64,000 nucleotides of DNA from Paenibacillus sp. HW567 (GCF_000374185.1 NZ_KB910518.1:1606546-1670545), one strand, 5' to 3'. Positions 1 to 8,653 are shown, counted from the stretch's first letter. Made by a program: numbers and translations. The notes: generated by a model from the letters alone, not told the origin.

Positions 1-909
1 AGAATGCTTATCTATCCGGAGAAAATGATCTGGGATGTGGGAGGCGTTACCCCGATTCTTTGCCGGAAGCTGATTGACCAGCTCGCAGAGCAGGCCCGGA
101 CCTTTGATCCAACGATCATTTTGGGGCAGCAGATCATTGCCCAGGAGCGGCAGGAGGACGGCACATACCTTCTGACCTCGGCTACCGGTGAGCAGCATTG
201 GACGCGTACAATTATTCTTACCATCGGCTACGGTATCCTGCAGATGGCGAAGCTGGAGATTGAGGGAGCGGACCGTTACGAGGTGACGAACCTCCATTAT
301 ACTGTGCAGGAGCTGGAGCCGTTCCGCGGCAAGCGGGTGCTGATTTCCGGCGGAGGGGATTCGGCGGTGGATTGGGCCAACGAGCTGGAGTCCATTGCTG
401 CCAGCGTGACGATTGTACACCGGCGCGATCAGTTCGGCGGCCATGAGAAGAACATCGCGCGCATGAAGGCTTCCTCCGTTGATGTGCGTGTTCTGCATAC
501 GGTTAGCCAACTGCACAGCACCAATGGGGAAGAAATTGACAAGGTTACGGTCAGCCATGTTGAATCCGGCGCAAGTGAACAGCTTGAGGTGGACGCAGTG
601 ATTGTGAACCATGGTCTGAAGAGTGATTTCGGCCCCCTGAGAGAGTGGGGACTGGATATGGGCGAATGGTGTGCGAACGTCAGCGGGAGACTTGAGACGA
701 ACCTGCCTGGTGTTTTTGCCGCAGGGGACTTTGTAGACTACACCAGCAAGGTCCGGCTGATTGCCGGTACCTTCACCGATGCGGTACTGGCACTGAACAG
801 TGCAAAGCTGTATATAGATCCTGAGGCTCCCAAGGTAGCCTATGTCTCCTCGCATAATGACCGGTTCAAGGAGAAGAACAAAGCGCTTGGTGTAAGCGAC
901 GAACACTAG
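1..909 (+). CDS. Ferredoxin/flavodoxin-NADP(+) reductase, YumC type (5' truncated)
   Basis: FAD- and NADPH-dependent reductase of the thioredoxin-reductase-like fold, which passes electrons from NADPH to ferredoxin or flavodoxin in the cytoplasm. The reading frame is already open at base 1, and the visible protein begins in the conserved [13 protein letters not shown] segment that in YumC proteins lies about 45-50 residues in, so the N-terminal FAD-binding GxGPxG loop lies outside the window. Visible marks are the second dinucleotide loop GGGDSAVDW (bases about 350-375), [10 protein letters not shown] after it, and the C-terminal FAD motif [11 protein letters not shown]. The ATG at base 4 is internal, not the start. 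The family assignment is firm; the exact electron acceptor is inferred from family membership. Confidence 0.88.
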   Translation, partial: RMLIYPEKMIWDVGGVTPILCRKLIDQLAEQARTFDPTIILGQQIIAQERQEDGTYLLTSATGEQHWTRTIILTIGYGILQMAKLEIEGADRYEVTNLHYTVQELEPFRGKRVLISGGGDSAVDWANELESIAASVTIVHRRDQFGGHEKNIARMKASSVDVRVLHTVSQLHSTNGEEIDKVTVSHVESGASEQLEVDAVIVNHGLKSDFGPLREWGLDMGEWCANVSGRLETNLPGVFAAGDFVDYTSKVRLIAGTFTDAVLALNSAKLYIDPEAPKVAYVSSHNDRFKEKNKALGVSDEH

Positions 910-940
910 CAGGCATAGTATTACGGAAGTACGGCACGCT

Positions 941-986
941 AAGAGGCCGCCCGTGTGTAGAGAATTCTACATGCAGGCGGCCTCTT
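941..986 (+). terminator. Inverted repeat, probable terminator of the reductase gene
   Basis: Perfect 11-bp arms (AAGAGGCCGCC at 941-951 and GGCGGCCTCTT at 976-986) enclose a second inner stem TGTAGA/TCTACA, so the whole element can fold as one long hairpin. It sits 31 bp after the stop codon. A clear U-run is missing after the second arm, so intrinsic termination is likely but not certain. Confidence 0.55.
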
Positions 987-1067
987 GCTGCTCTGTGCTT
1001 GAGCCTATTCCATAAGCTGCATAAAAAGGGGATAGCGGGCGAATAGTATGATCAGGAGGTGCTGATA

Positions 1068-2645
1068 ATGGCTATTCGAAGAAAAGAACCGAAAACAACC
1101 GGAAAAGCTGATGACAGCAGTCAAAACTCCCCGCTCTCCCACAGTCTTGAGGATAATTTGCAGCAGATCAGAGAAGGTTTGGGCGACAGCCTGGATCTGA
1201 CGATACGTCATTTCGAGCCGCTTGAATGGGCGCCTCAGGTTGCTGCTGTCTATATGGTAGGCATTAACGATAAAGAAACCGTAGATGATTTCATTTCACA
1301 TGCCATGTCCTTTCAAGCGTATCGCGGTGAAGAGGAGCCCAAGGGGTTAACGGGCATGGATGTTCTAAATTACATGAAGGAAAAAGCGCTGAATGTCGGT
1401 AAGCAGCAGCCTGTCACAAATCTAAGCGAGCTGTTTGCCGCTCTATTATCCGGGAACACCATCATTCTGATTGACGGTCAGGATGAAGCGCTCAGCAGCA
1501 ACACAAGCGGAGGCGAGGTCCGCAGTGTCTCCGAAGCGGGAACCCAGGTGTCGATCCGCGGCTCGAAGGAAAGCTTTACAGAAACGATTTCAACTAATAT
1601 ATCTCTTGTCCGCCGGAGAATCAGGAACCCGAATCTATGGGTAGAGTCGATGAAGCTGGGTGCGGTGACCCAGACGGATATAGCGATTATGTATATGCAT
1701 GGAATTGTGAACGAGGAGATTCTTGGGGAATTGAAGAAGAAGCTGCAGGAAATTCGGGTAGATTCGATTTTGGAATCGGGCTATATTGAGCAATTGATTG
1801 AAGAAAGCGGGTATTCACCGTTTCCTACGTTATATAACACGGAACGGCCGGACAGCGTTGCCGGTAATCTGCTGGATGGAAGAATTGCTGTTTTTGTGGA
1901 TGGAACGCCTTTTGTACTTATTGCTCCTACAACTTTTTTTATGTTTTTCCATACCGTAGAGGATTATTACCAGCGGTTTGATATTTCGACATTGATCCGT
2001 TTACTACGGTTTCTCTGTCTGCTCATTTCTATGTTTGGCCCTGCCATTTTTGTTGCAGCGCTGAACTTTCATCAGGAGATGATTCCTACTCCACTGCTGA
2101 TTAATTTGGCTTCACAACGGGAAGGGGTTCCATTTCCTGCTTTTATCGAAGCCTTGATGATGGAGGTTACGTTTGAAATTATCCGCGAGGCGGGAATCCG
2201 CCTGCCCTCACCGATCGGACAAACCGTATCTATTATTGGAGGTTTGGTTCTTGGACAGGCGGCGGTTCAGGCGGGAATTGTCTCTCCAGCCATGGTTATC
2301 GTAGTTTCATTAACGGGGATCTCAAGCTTCACCACTCCTGCATTTAATATGGCGCTCTCTGTACGTATGCTGCGTTTTGTTATCGTGTTTATTGCCGCGT
2401 TTATGGGGCTGTATGGCATAGCCATATTCAGCATGATGCTGGTAGCCCATTTATGCAGTCTGCGTTCACTTGGAGTTCCTTATATGTCGCCTATGGCTCC
2501 GTTTGCCCCGCAGGATCAGAAGGACACTTTTATCCGTTCACCTATTCATTTCATGAAGATCAGGCCGCGCCTGGCAGACAAGTCCAATAATGTGCGCAAG
2601 AAGGCGGGCAAAGGCAGCGGCCGGGGAAATAGCAATGAGAGCTAA
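1068..2645 (+). CDS. GerA-family spore germination protein (A subunit)
   Basis: A subunit of an inner-spore-membrane germinant receptor, 525 residues, the usual size for the family. The first half is a soluble region containing the typical GerA signatures IRGSKESFTETISTN and VRRRIRNPNL (residues about 165-195). The second half holds five to six hydrophobic segments, starting near residue 285 (FVLIAPTTFFMFF). I chose the ATG at 1068 because AGGAGGT lies at 1054-1060, seven bases upstream; a GTG at 1059 overlaps this site and is unlikely. The next gene starts inside its last codons, so the two are translationally coupled. Together with the C and B subunits that follow it forms a complete A-C-B receptor operon. 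The germinant cannot be read from sequence. Confidence 0.95.
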   Translation: MAIRRKEPKTTGKADDSSQNSPLSHSLEDNLQQIREGLGDSLDLTIRHFEPLEWAPQVAAVYMVGINDKETVDDFISHAMSFQAYRGEEEPKGLTGMDVLNYMKEKALNVGKQQPVTNLSELFAALLSGNTIILIDGQDEALSSNTSGGEVRSVSEAGTQVSIRGSKESFTETISTNISLVRRRIRNPNLWVESMKLGAVTQTDIAIMYMHGIVNEEILGELKKKLQEIRVDSILESGYIEQLIEESGYSPFPTLYNTERPDSVAGNLLDGRIAVFVDGTPFVLIAPTTFFMFFHTVEDYYQRFDISTLIRLLRFLCLLISMFGPAIFVAALNFHQEMIPTPLLINLASQREGVPFPAFIEALMMEVTFEIIREAGIRLPSPIGQTVSIIGGLVLGQAAVQAGIVSPAMVIVVSLTGISSFTTPAFNMALSVRMLRFVIVFIAAFMGLYGIAIFSMMLVAHLCSLRSLGVPYMSPMAPFAPQDQKDTFIRSPIHFMKIRPRLADKSNNVRKKAGKGSGRGNSNES

Positions 2646-3834
2646 AATGATCGCTTGCATGGCTCTATATTTGGGACTCTCCCTATTGCTGACCGGCTGC
2701 TGGAACAGCAGGGAATTGAACGACCTGGCGATTGTGAGCGGGATCGGGATTGATATGGTGCCTGGCACGGATAAATATCGGGTTTCATTTCAGGTAGTGG
2801 TCCCATCGGCTTCTAACACCAGTCAAGGGGCAAGCAGCGGCCAATCGTCGATTACTATTTATTCCTCAACCGACAGCACCATCTACGGAGCGCTTCGCAG
2901 AACCTCAAAGCGGGCGACCCGGAAGCTGTTTTTTGCCCATACTCAGCTATTAGTGCTCGGAGAATCTCTGGCAAAAGACGGGATCAACGATGTCTTCGAC
3001 ATCTTCGAAAGATCGCATGAGCTCAGGCTGAACACGACAGTGCTGGTCTCCAGGGATACGGATGCGGCTTCGGTTCTAAAGGTATTATTGGCGCAGGAAA
3101 GCGTTCCTTCTATTGGGCTGGTCAAAAAGTCGGACAACACTGCAAAGGTGTGGGGAGAGAACCAGAAGATCAATGTTTTTGAGGTAATTAATGATATCAC
3201 CGGAAATGGCGGTATGACCATCAGCGGGGTGCGGATTATAGGCAGCGTGGAAGATGGCAAGAAGAAAACGAATCTGGATCAATCTGAGGTACAGGCAGCC
3301 ATACTGATGAGCGGTCAAGCCGTGTTCAAGAAGGGAAAGCTTATAGGCTGGATCGAAGGCCCGGAAGCGAGAGGCGCGGGATGGGTAGTCAACAAAATTC
3401 TGGAAACCAATTTGAACGTTGACACTAGTGATATGAAGAATGCCGTTGCCGTCAATGTGCTGTTTTCCAAATCAAAGGTCAAGGTAGAGATCGTGCAAGG
3501 ACTGCCGGTTTTTCATGTCCTCATCACTGAGGAAGGAAATATTTATGAAACGAAGACCTTCGTGGATCTGAGCAAAAATGCGGAAATCAGGAAGCTGGAA
3601 GCGGCCCTGGAAAAGCAGACGAGGGTCGAAATCCAACAGGCTGTGCAGGCGGCGCAAAATATGGAATGCGATTATTTGAACTTTGGAAATGAATTAAAAC
3701 GCGTTAACCCGGACGTATGGGCAACTGTAGAGAAGGATTGGGAACAATTATTTGCCAAAGGAACGCTTGATCTCAAGATTAAAGCCTATATCCGCGGTAC
3801 CGGAATGAGGCTGGCCCCGTTCGCGGCCCCTTGA
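2635..3834 (+). CDS. Ger(x)C-family germination lipoprotein (C subunit)
   Basis: C subunit of the germinant receptor, a lipoprotein anchored on the outer face of the inner spore membrane. The start ATG at 2635 overlaps the end of the A-subunit gene by 11 bp and gives a lipoprotein signal with lipobox LLTGC (modified Cys22), followed by WNSRELNDLAIVSGIGID, a hallmark of GerC proteins. An ATG at 2590 would add 15 basic residues in front of the signal and is rejected. Length is 399 residues, normal for the family. The C-terminal half (from about residue 230) matches the Ger(x)C C-terminal domain, with VEIVQGLPVFHVLI and a conserved helix near KNAEIRKLEAALEKQ. Gene order A-C-B is common in Bacillaceae and Paenibacillaceae receptors. 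Confidence 0.94.
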   Translation: MRAKMIACMALYLGLSLLLTGCWNSRELNDLAIVSGIGIDMVPGTDKYRVSFQVVVPSASNTSQGASSGQSSITIYSSTDSTIYGALRRTSKRATRKLFFAHTQLLVLGESLAKDGINDVFDIFERSHELRLNTTVLVSRDTDAASVLKVLLAQESVPSIGLVKKSDNTAKVWGENQKINVFEVINDITGNGGMTISGVRIIGSVEDGKKKTNLDQSEVQAAILMSGQAVFKKGKLIGWIEGPEARGAGWVVNKILETNLNVDTSDMKNAVAVNVLFSKSKVKVEIVQGLPVFHVLITEEGNIYETKTFVDLSKNAEIRKLEAALEKQTRVEIQQAVQAAQNMECDYLNFGNELKRVNPDVWATVEKDWEQLFAKGTLDLKIKAYIRGTGMRLAPFAAP

Positions 3835-3880
3835 GAGAGGAGCGCTTGGTTTCTAATGAACAGATAGGGTGAGCTAAGCG

Positions 3881-4978
3881 ATGAGAAAAGAAGTCGTCGG
3901 ACCAAGTCAGTTATTTTCTATGATCGTGCTATTTGAATTCGGAACGGCGCTGGTTGTTCCTATTGGCCTGGAAAGCGGCCGTGCGGTATGGCTGTCCATA
4001 CTGATGGCCTTGCCTGGAGGAGTAGTGCTGTATTTGATCTACAATGATCTATACCGGCAGTTTCCGGGTCTGACCATCAGCGGCTATACCCAAAAAATAC
4101 TTGGCAAGGCTATCGGCTGGCCGCTGAGCCTGCTGTACATTCCGGTGCTGCTGTTCAATAGCTCCAGAAATTTGCGGGAGGCGGGCGACCTCCTCATCTC
4201 GGCATCCTATGACCGTACACCGATCCTGATCATCACTTCGATTATGGTCATTGCTGTAATGTTCATTCTGAACAAAGGCATCGAGGTATATGCCAGAACT
4301 GCTGAAATATATTTTTGGATCATGATGATTATGGGGGTTATCTGCAATTTTGTAGTAATTGCTGCAGGATTGGTTGATTTCAAGCACCTGTTTCCGCTTC
4401 AGATCAAGGATTTACGGGACGCTTTAAGCTCGGCATACCCCAGCATCTGGATTTTTCCGTTTGGAGAATTGGTCTGCGTCACAACGATACTTCCATTTTT
4501 CAGCAAGGTTAATAAAGCGAAGAGAGTAGGCGTAACGGCAGTGATACTAAGCGGGCTGCTGCTCACGATTACCCATATGGTTGAAATATCGGTGCTTGGC
4601 GAGGATATGTACAGTAGAGCGGCTTTTCCAATATATACGACTATTACACTGGTGAACGTAGCCAATTTTATCCAACGGCTGGATGCGCTTGTCATTTTAA
4701 CCTTGATTATTGGCGTGTTTTTTAAAATGTCGATCTATAGTTTCGCGGCAACGGTAATCACTGCAGATTTATTTAAGGTTAAGGATTACCGGAGAGTGGT
4801 TGTGCCTGTGTGTGTGGTTGTTCTGTTCTGCTCCTTTGTCAGTGCGGAGAATTATTCCAGTCATCTGAACGAGGGAAAGGAATTCCTGAAATATATTTTG
4901 CCTGTATTATGTGCGTATATTCCCATGTTTCTATTTGTTGTCCACCATATACGTAAACGGTTTGGCTGGTACGATTAG
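3881..4978 (+). CDS. GerB-family germination protein (B subunit, permease-like)
   Basis: B subunit of the germinant receptor: 365 residues with about ten membrane segments, distantly related to amino-acid permeases (APC superfamily, GerAB/ArcD/ProY family). In known receptors this subunit carries the germinant-binding pocket. Visible family traits are the N-terminal GPSQLFSMIVLFEFGTALVVP segment, the first half IPVLLFNSSRNLREAG and a basic C-terminus HHIRKRFGWYD. The start at 3881 has GGTGAG eight bases upstream. It lies 46 bp behind the C-subunit gene in the same direction and closes the operon; the convergent gene at 4980 begins one base after its stop codon. Confidence 0.93.
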   Translation: MRKEVVGPSQLFSMIVLFEFGTALVVPIGLESGRAVWLSILMALPGGVVLYLIYNDLYRQFPGLTISGYTQKILGKAIGWPLSLLYIPVLLFNSSRNLREAGDLLISASYDRTPILIITSIMVIAVMFILNKGIEVYARTAEIYFWIMMIMGVICNFVVIAAGLVDFKHLFPLQIKDLRDALSSAYPSIWIFPFGELVCVTTILPFFSKVNKAKRVGVTAVILSGLLLTITHMVEISVLGEDMYSRAAFPIYTTITLVNVANFIQRLDALVILTLIIGVFFKMSIYSFAATVITADLFKVKDYRRVVVPVCVVVLFCSFVSAENYSSHLNEGKEFLKYILPVLCAYIPMFLFVVHHIRKRFGWYD

Positions 4979-4979
4979 C

Positions 4980-5207
4980 TCAGGAGCGGGACTTCTTGTT
5001 CTTCTTAAGCGCCTCCCATGCTGTAACGGCAACGGGGAAACAGAGAAATGCAATGAGGATCACCAGCTCCTGAAACGTTGTAGTGGCAAAGACAGAACCT
5101 AAAAAGTTGAACGACTTGGAAAACGGGGTTCCGGTCAGCCAATCAATGGATATCACGATGGTTAAGCCCAGTATGGCAAGCACCAGGTATATAAAAAGAA
5201 TTTTCAT
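4980..5207 (-). CDS. Small two-span membrane protein next to the ger operon
   Basis: Predicted 75-residue membrane protein. Two hydrophobic helices (residues about 3-22 and 43-64) are joined by a polar loop (DWLTGTPFSKSFNFLGS), and the tail is strongly basic (EALKKNKKSRS). A good Shine-Dalgarno (AAAGGAGAC) stands nine bases before the ATG on the minus strand, which supports it as a real gene despite its size. It converges tail-to-tail with the B-subunit gene with one base between the stop codons. I do not recognise a characterised family. Location suggests, but does not show, a link to the germination receptor. Confidence 0.65.
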   Translation of the reverse strand: MKILFIYLVLAILGLTIVISIDWLTGTPFSKSFNFLGSVFATTTFQELVILIAFLCFPVAVTAWEALKKNKKSRS

Positions 5208-5334
5208 AAGGTTAGTCTCCTTTTCCCTTGATAAGGCCGTGTGACCCGGCAGGATAAAGATATTATCCCCAGCTAGAGAAGCTGATAACCAAATCTTTGG
5301 CTGGCTGCTTCAATGGAAACCGAAATTCTCCCTA

Positions 5335-5373
5335 TAAAAAAAGGACGGATCAACCGTGCAGGCTAATCCGTCC
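5335..5373 (-). terminator. Rho-independent terminator of the siderophore-binding protein gene
   Basis: On the minus strand GGACGGAT and ATCCGTCC form an 8-bp stem followed directly by TTTTTTT. It lies 18 bp beyond the stop codon of the gene at 5391-6398. Confidence 0.85.
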
Positions 5374-5390
5374 AGACTCGTGCAGGATGC

Positions 5391-6398
5391 TTATTGTGCT
5401 TTGGTCAGCCAATCGGCTAATTCCTCGGTCTGCGACAGAACGGCAATCGGGTCATAATACCATGACCGTTCCTCTTTCCACACATAGAGGCGGTTGTTTT
5501 TGACGGCAGGAAGACTGCCCCAAATGGGATCATCCTTATAGTCCTGAACGGTTCGCTGGTTATCCGTCAGGATGATATAATCTCCCGCGTATTTGCTCAG
5601 CACCTCTGTAGATAATTCCATCCACTGCTTCTTCATGATTTCGTCAGCGACTCCGCTTGGGGGCTTGCGTCCCAGCGCCTGATAGATCGGCTGTCCGCCG
5701 CGTCCGAAATTATCGCCATAAGCCCATGTGGACTTGTCGGCATGCTCCATAATACTAAATGTTGCATCTGCGGGAATGGCCGCATCCACCTTGGCTTTGG
5801 CAACGGCAATCCGCTTGTCGTATTCCGCCAGCCAGTCCTTCGCTTCCTGCTCTTTGCCCAGCAGCTTTCCGAAATAAGTCAGCTCCTCATGAGCGTTCTT
5901 AAGTTCTCCGTAAGGGACAATAACTGTTGGCGCAATCTGGCTTAAAGTCTCGTAGCTGTCGGCATTTCCGGAAATAATCAGATCGGGATCAAGTGTGATG
6001 ATGTTCTCCGGCGACATCTTCCCATAGGTTCCGGTATCTGCCACACCGGCCAGTGAATCCTTATAATATATATTTTGCAGGGTTAGGCCAGGTGCCCCAA
6101 CGGGGATGATATCCAGCGCGATCAAGCTGCCAAGGTATTCCTCGGCTACAATTCGCTTCGGAGCCGTAGGAACTTTGATATCTCCGTTAACAGTAGTTAC
6201 AGTTTTGAATGTAGCCGGCCCGGCAGTTTCAGTCGGTTGAGCAGAGGGTACAGGAGCCTCCGTAGCGCTCGTATTTGCTGCCGGCGGATTTACCTCTGCA
6301 TTATTTCCACAGGCTGTAGCCATAATGGCCAGTGTCAGCAGCAAGGGGAGAACGAGCCAGCGTTTCCGGGTTATGCTGCGCTGTTGCAAGATTTTCAA
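5391..6398 (-). CDS. Iron-siderophore ABC transporter substrate-binding lipoprotein
   Basis: Extracytoplasmic binding protein of the FecB/FhuD type (FeuA-like), 335 residues. The chosen start is a TTG at 6398 because TAAGGAGGC lies eight bases upstream; an ATG at 6443 would lie inside the Fur box and has no ribosome binding site. The signal has a basic N-terminus (SITRKRW), a hydrophobic core and lipobox MATAC (Cys30). The body shows class III binding-protein features: PKRIVAEEYLGSLIALDIIPVG near residue 85 and DPDLIISGNADSYETLSQIAPTV. No permease or ATPase gene is adjacent, so it must use a transporter encoded elsewhere. A Fur box lies just upstream and a Btr-like regulator is the next gene upstream, which points to induction by low iron plus siderophore. 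Confidence 0.92.
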   Translation of the reverse strand: MKILQQRSITRKRWLVLPLLLTLAIMATACGNNAEVNPPAANTSATEAPVPSAQPTETAGPATFKTVTTVNGDIKVPTAPKRIVAEEYLGSLIALDIIPVGAPGLTLQNIYYKDSLAGVADTGTYGKMSPENIITLDPDLIISGNADSYETLSQIAPTVIVPYGELKNAHEELTYFGKLLGKEQEAKDWLAEYDKRIAVAKAKVDAAIPADATFSIMEHADKSTWAYGDNFGRGGQPIYQALGRKPPSGVADEIMKKQWMELSTEVLSKYAGDYIILTDNQRTVQDYKDDPIWGSLPAVKNNRLYVWKEERSWYYDPIAVLSQTEELADWLTKAQ

Positions 6399-6419
6399 CG
6401 AGTATGCCTCCTTATGTAG

Positions 6420-6435
6420 AACGATTATCATTCTC
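6420..6435 (-). promoter_or_regulatory. Fur box upstream of the siderophore-binding protein gene
   Basis: Minus-strand TGAGAATGATAATCG matches the 7-1-7 Fur consensus TGATAATNATTATCA at 11 of 14 fixed positions. It ends about 22 bases upstream of the TTG start and just upstream of the AAGGAGG, where bound Fur would block transcription. Confidence 0.75.
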
Positions 6436-6448
6436 AATAACACTTTAC

Positions 6449-6460
6449 AGAGTGCACTCT
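6449..6460. promoter_or_regulatory. Perfect 12-bp palindrome AGAGTGCACTCT in the btr-like/binding-protein gap
   Basis: A perfect dyad in the 102-bp gap between the AraC-type regulator and the binding-protein gene, just upstream of the Fur box. Its position suits an activator site. AraC proteins more often use direct repeats, so assignment to the regulator is speculative. Confidence 0.35.
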
Positions 6461-6500
6461 ATAATGGCTATGTCTTGATGTGATCTCTCCTCATGTAAAT

Positions 6501-8090
6501 TTATGATATCAGGTGCTGCATAAGGAGCTTCAGTTGGGCCAAAGAGGAGAGAGGATCAAATCCATAGAACAATTCAGGCTCGTTCAAGTGGTATACCTGT
6601 GTGTTGCGGACTGCATCAAGCTCCAGCCAACGGCTGGAGTGCAGCAGAGTGTTGAACCGCATCTCACCTTGTGGGGACGAAGGGCCGCTGGTAATAAAGA
6701 TATGGTCGGCCGGATAGTCGGCAATGCCTTCAATAGAAGTCTCAACATAGCCTTTGCTAATGAGGCCTTTCCCGGTCAGACTTAGAGGCGGCTTAAATCC
6801 AAGATCTCCGTATATGATCTGGCTGCCATGCCCATAGCTGCTGCTGAAGCAGTATGCTGATTCTTCTCCGAACTCCCAGACAATGGCTGTTCCCCGCGGG
6901 CCAATCAGCCGGTCCAGCCTTATGTTGGCGTCGTGGCACAGCTCATCGTATCGTCTCAGCCAGGCATCCGCCTGGGCCTGACGGCCGGCAATCCCGGCAA
7001 TCAGCCGGAACTGTTCACGCCAGCTCATCTGCATGTACGGCAGCTCAATGAGCGGAGCCAATGGCAAAAGCTGCTTGCTCTCTTCGGGAAGAGCGTAGCT
7101 GATAATGACATCGGGACGGGCTGCTGCAACCGACTCGTAAATGGAGGTCGCGCTGCTGGCCTCGCATCTCAATTTTTGCGCGGAGGATACCCGCTCCAGG
7201 CTTTCCATCCAAGCGGAGTAGACGCCTAATAAGGGCATCACCTCAATGGCCCGCAGGCTGGCGGTATGGTTGAAATTCAACGATACGATCCGTTTGCTCT
7301 TGCGCTGGTAAGCTGTAGGGGAAATGCCCACTACCTGCTTGAATTTCCGGCTAAGGTAAGTGCCTTCGCCATAGCCGACCTCCAGTGCCAAGGCGGTCAG
7401 ATTCGGCGCGCCGGTCAGAATTCGCTGTTGGGCTCTGCGTATACGCAGCAGTGTTACATAGCTGTTGAAGGTTTGGCCGGTATTCCTGCGGAAGGCACGG
7501 GAGAAGTGCTCCGGGCTTACTTTAGCAAGCTCTGCCATATGGCTTCTGGTCAGATCCTCGTCAAAATGATTTTCTATGTATTGCAGCGCCTGTTCAAGCC
7601 AGTGAAGCGGCGAATCGGCCCTTTCGAGTATTGTACTGTGCAGCTCGGCCAGTAATTCTGTGAACAGTAGCTGCACGGCAAAGGGTTTCTGCGCTTCAGG
7701 TTCATTCCAGGCTTTGAACAGCCTGGATGCCAGAGCACAAGCATTGGACGTGCAACTGCCCAGCGGGACACTGCTGTTCAAGGGGCTGGTGCTCTCTGCT
7801 GGCAGGGGCATAACAGAGTATTCAATCCACACGCCTTGAAGCTCATATTGCGGACGCAGTTCAATGTCCAGGGTGCTGTCACAGCAAAGCACGCTGCCAA
7901 CGGATATTTTGCAGCCTTCTCCATCAATCTGAATATCGCCGCTGCCTCCCGTTACAATCATTAATATCGAGGAGGGCTGCCGGATGCCTGGTTCTGTGGA
8001 AACGGATAGTCCGTTAAGCGCTGCTATCTTCTCCGGGACATAGAAACTATGGGGATTCGGAAATCTACTGCCGGAATGCCGGGAATGCAT
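6501..8090 (-). CDS. AraC-family regulator with C-terminal siderophore-binding domain (Btr-like)
   Basis: Transcription factor of 529 residues with three parts. Residues 1-160 form a cupin-like N-terminal region. Residues about 180-280 hold two AraC helix-turn-helix units (MAELAKVSPEHFSRAFRRNTG and LALEVGYGEGTYLSRKFKQVVG, ending in the usual ISPTAYQRK). Residues 285-529 resemble a FecB/TroA-type periplasmic binding domain (RIVSLNFNHTASLRAIEVMPLLG; ARPDVIISYALPEESKQL). The same architecture occurs in Bacillus subtilis Btr, which binds ferri-bacillibactin in the cytoplasm and activates the feu uptake genes. The next gene downstream on the same strand is a siderophore-binding lipoprotein, the expected target. 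The ATG at 8090 lacks a strong Shine-Dalgarno, so the start is moderately certain. A promoter and Fur box lie directly upstream. Confidence 0.9.
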   Translation of the reverse strand: MHSRHSGSRFPNPHSFYVPEKIAALNGLSVSTEPGIRQPSSILMIVTGGSGDIQIDGEGCKISVGSVLCCDSTLDIELRPQYELQGVWIEYSVMPLPAESTSPLNSSVPLGSCTSNACALASRLFKAWNEPEAQKPFAVQLLFTELLAELHSTILERADSPLHWLEQALQYIENHFDEDLTRSHMAELAKVSPEHFSRAFRRNTGQTFNSYVTLLRIRRAQQRILTGAPNLTALALEVGYGEGTYLSRKFKQVVGISPTAYQRKSKRIVSLNFNHTASLRAIEVMPLLGVYSAWMESLERVSSAQKLRCEASSATSIYESVAAARPDVIISYALPEESKQLLPLAPLIELPYMQMSWREQFRLIAGIAGRQAQADAWLRRYDELCHDANIRLDRLIGPRGTAIVWEFGEESAYCFSSSYGHGSQIIYGDLGFKPPLSLTGKGLISKGYVETSIEGIADYPADHIFITSGPSSPQGEMRFNTLLHSSRWLELDAVRNTQVYHLNEPELFYGFDPLSSLAQLKLLMQHLIS

Positions 8091-8115
8091 AGGTCTCAGT
8101 CACTCATTTCGTTGT

Positions 8116-8141
8116 TGATAATCATTCTCATTATTAGTATA
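8116..8141 (-). promoter_or_regulatory. Promoter -10 and Fur box of the Btr-like regulator
   Basis: Minus-strand TGATAATCATTCTCA reads on either strand as a Fur box; in plus orientation (8116-8130) it matches the 7-1-7 consensus at 13 of 14 fixed positions. A minus-strand TATACT (8136-8141) would place the transcription start inside the Fur box, the classical repression geometry. Confidence 0.8.
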
Positions 8142-8157
8142 ACAGTCTTTCACACTA

Positions 8158-8203
8158 TTGACGATCCTCTGAATAATGGCTAGAGTTGAGAATGATTTAT
8201 CAG
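8158..8203 (+). promoter_or_regulatory. Sigma-A promoter with Fur-box-like site for the [2Fe-2S] protein gene
   Basis: TTGACG (8158-8163), a 17-bp spacer and TAGAGT (8181-8186) form a good sigma-A promoter. TGAGAATGATTTATCA follows at 8188-8203, one base longer than an ideal Fur 7-1-7 box but with both half-sites recognisable. Iron control of the downstream gene is a reasonable inference. Confidence 0.6.
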
Positions 8204-8239
8204 ACGGGTATTAGTGCTCAGAAGGGGGCGTGGCCATTC

Positions 8240-8599
8240 ATGACGACCTGGAATTTGCAAGGGACGGTCAACCATTTGCTAATCTGCGGCGGCAGCAGTT
8301 GCCGGAAACATAAAGGTGAAGAGGTAGCCGAAGCCATAGAGGATGAGATTGAGAAGCAGGGCGCGGCAAGCAGGATACACACCACCGTGACCGAGTGCAA
8401 CGGAAGATGCTCGGATGCTTGTATCGTAATCTCCTATCCTGAAGGGGTATGGTACAAGGAGATGACGCCCAAAGCGGGCAAAAAGCTGGTGCGGAAGGTG
8501 CTGCAGGGGGAGCAACTGGAAGATCACATGCTATACACCTATGACGGAGGGCTGCGGGCCGCGACTGAAAAGGGTGCCAAGGGTAAAAGGAAGAAGTAA
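8240..8599 (+). CDS. (2Fe-2S) thioredoxin-like ferredoxin domain protein
   Basis: Small cytoplasmic protein (119 residues from the ATG at 8240; AGAAGGGGG lies 12 bases upstream, a slightly long spacing). It has the thioredoxin-like [2Fe-2S] ferredoxin pattern: a first cysteine pair in HLLICGGSSCRKHKGEE (residues about 12-28) and a second in TECNGRCSDACIV near residue 54, then VWYKEMTPKAGKKLVRKVL, which is typical of the family. The C-terminus is lysine-rich (GAKGKRKK). A promoter with a Fur-like box and the neighbouring siderophore genes suggest it acts in iron metabolism or iron release, but no specific reaction can be assigned. Confidence 0.85.
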   Translation: MTTWNLQGTVNHLLICGGSSCRKHKGEEVAEAIEDEIEKQGAASRIHTTVTECNGRCSDACIVISYPEGVWYKEMTPKAGKKLVRKVLQGEQLEDHMLYTYDGGLRAATEKGAKGKRKK

Positions 8600-8621
8600 A
8601 AATTACATCGAATAAGATCAA

Positions 8622-8653
8622 AATACCGTCAAAGCGCTGACGGTATTTTTTTT
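8622..8653 (+). terminator. Rho-independent terminator after the [2Fe-2S] gene
   Basis: ATACCGTC and GACGGTAT form an 8-bp stem around an 8-base loop, followed by a run of eight T. Confidence 0.92.
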
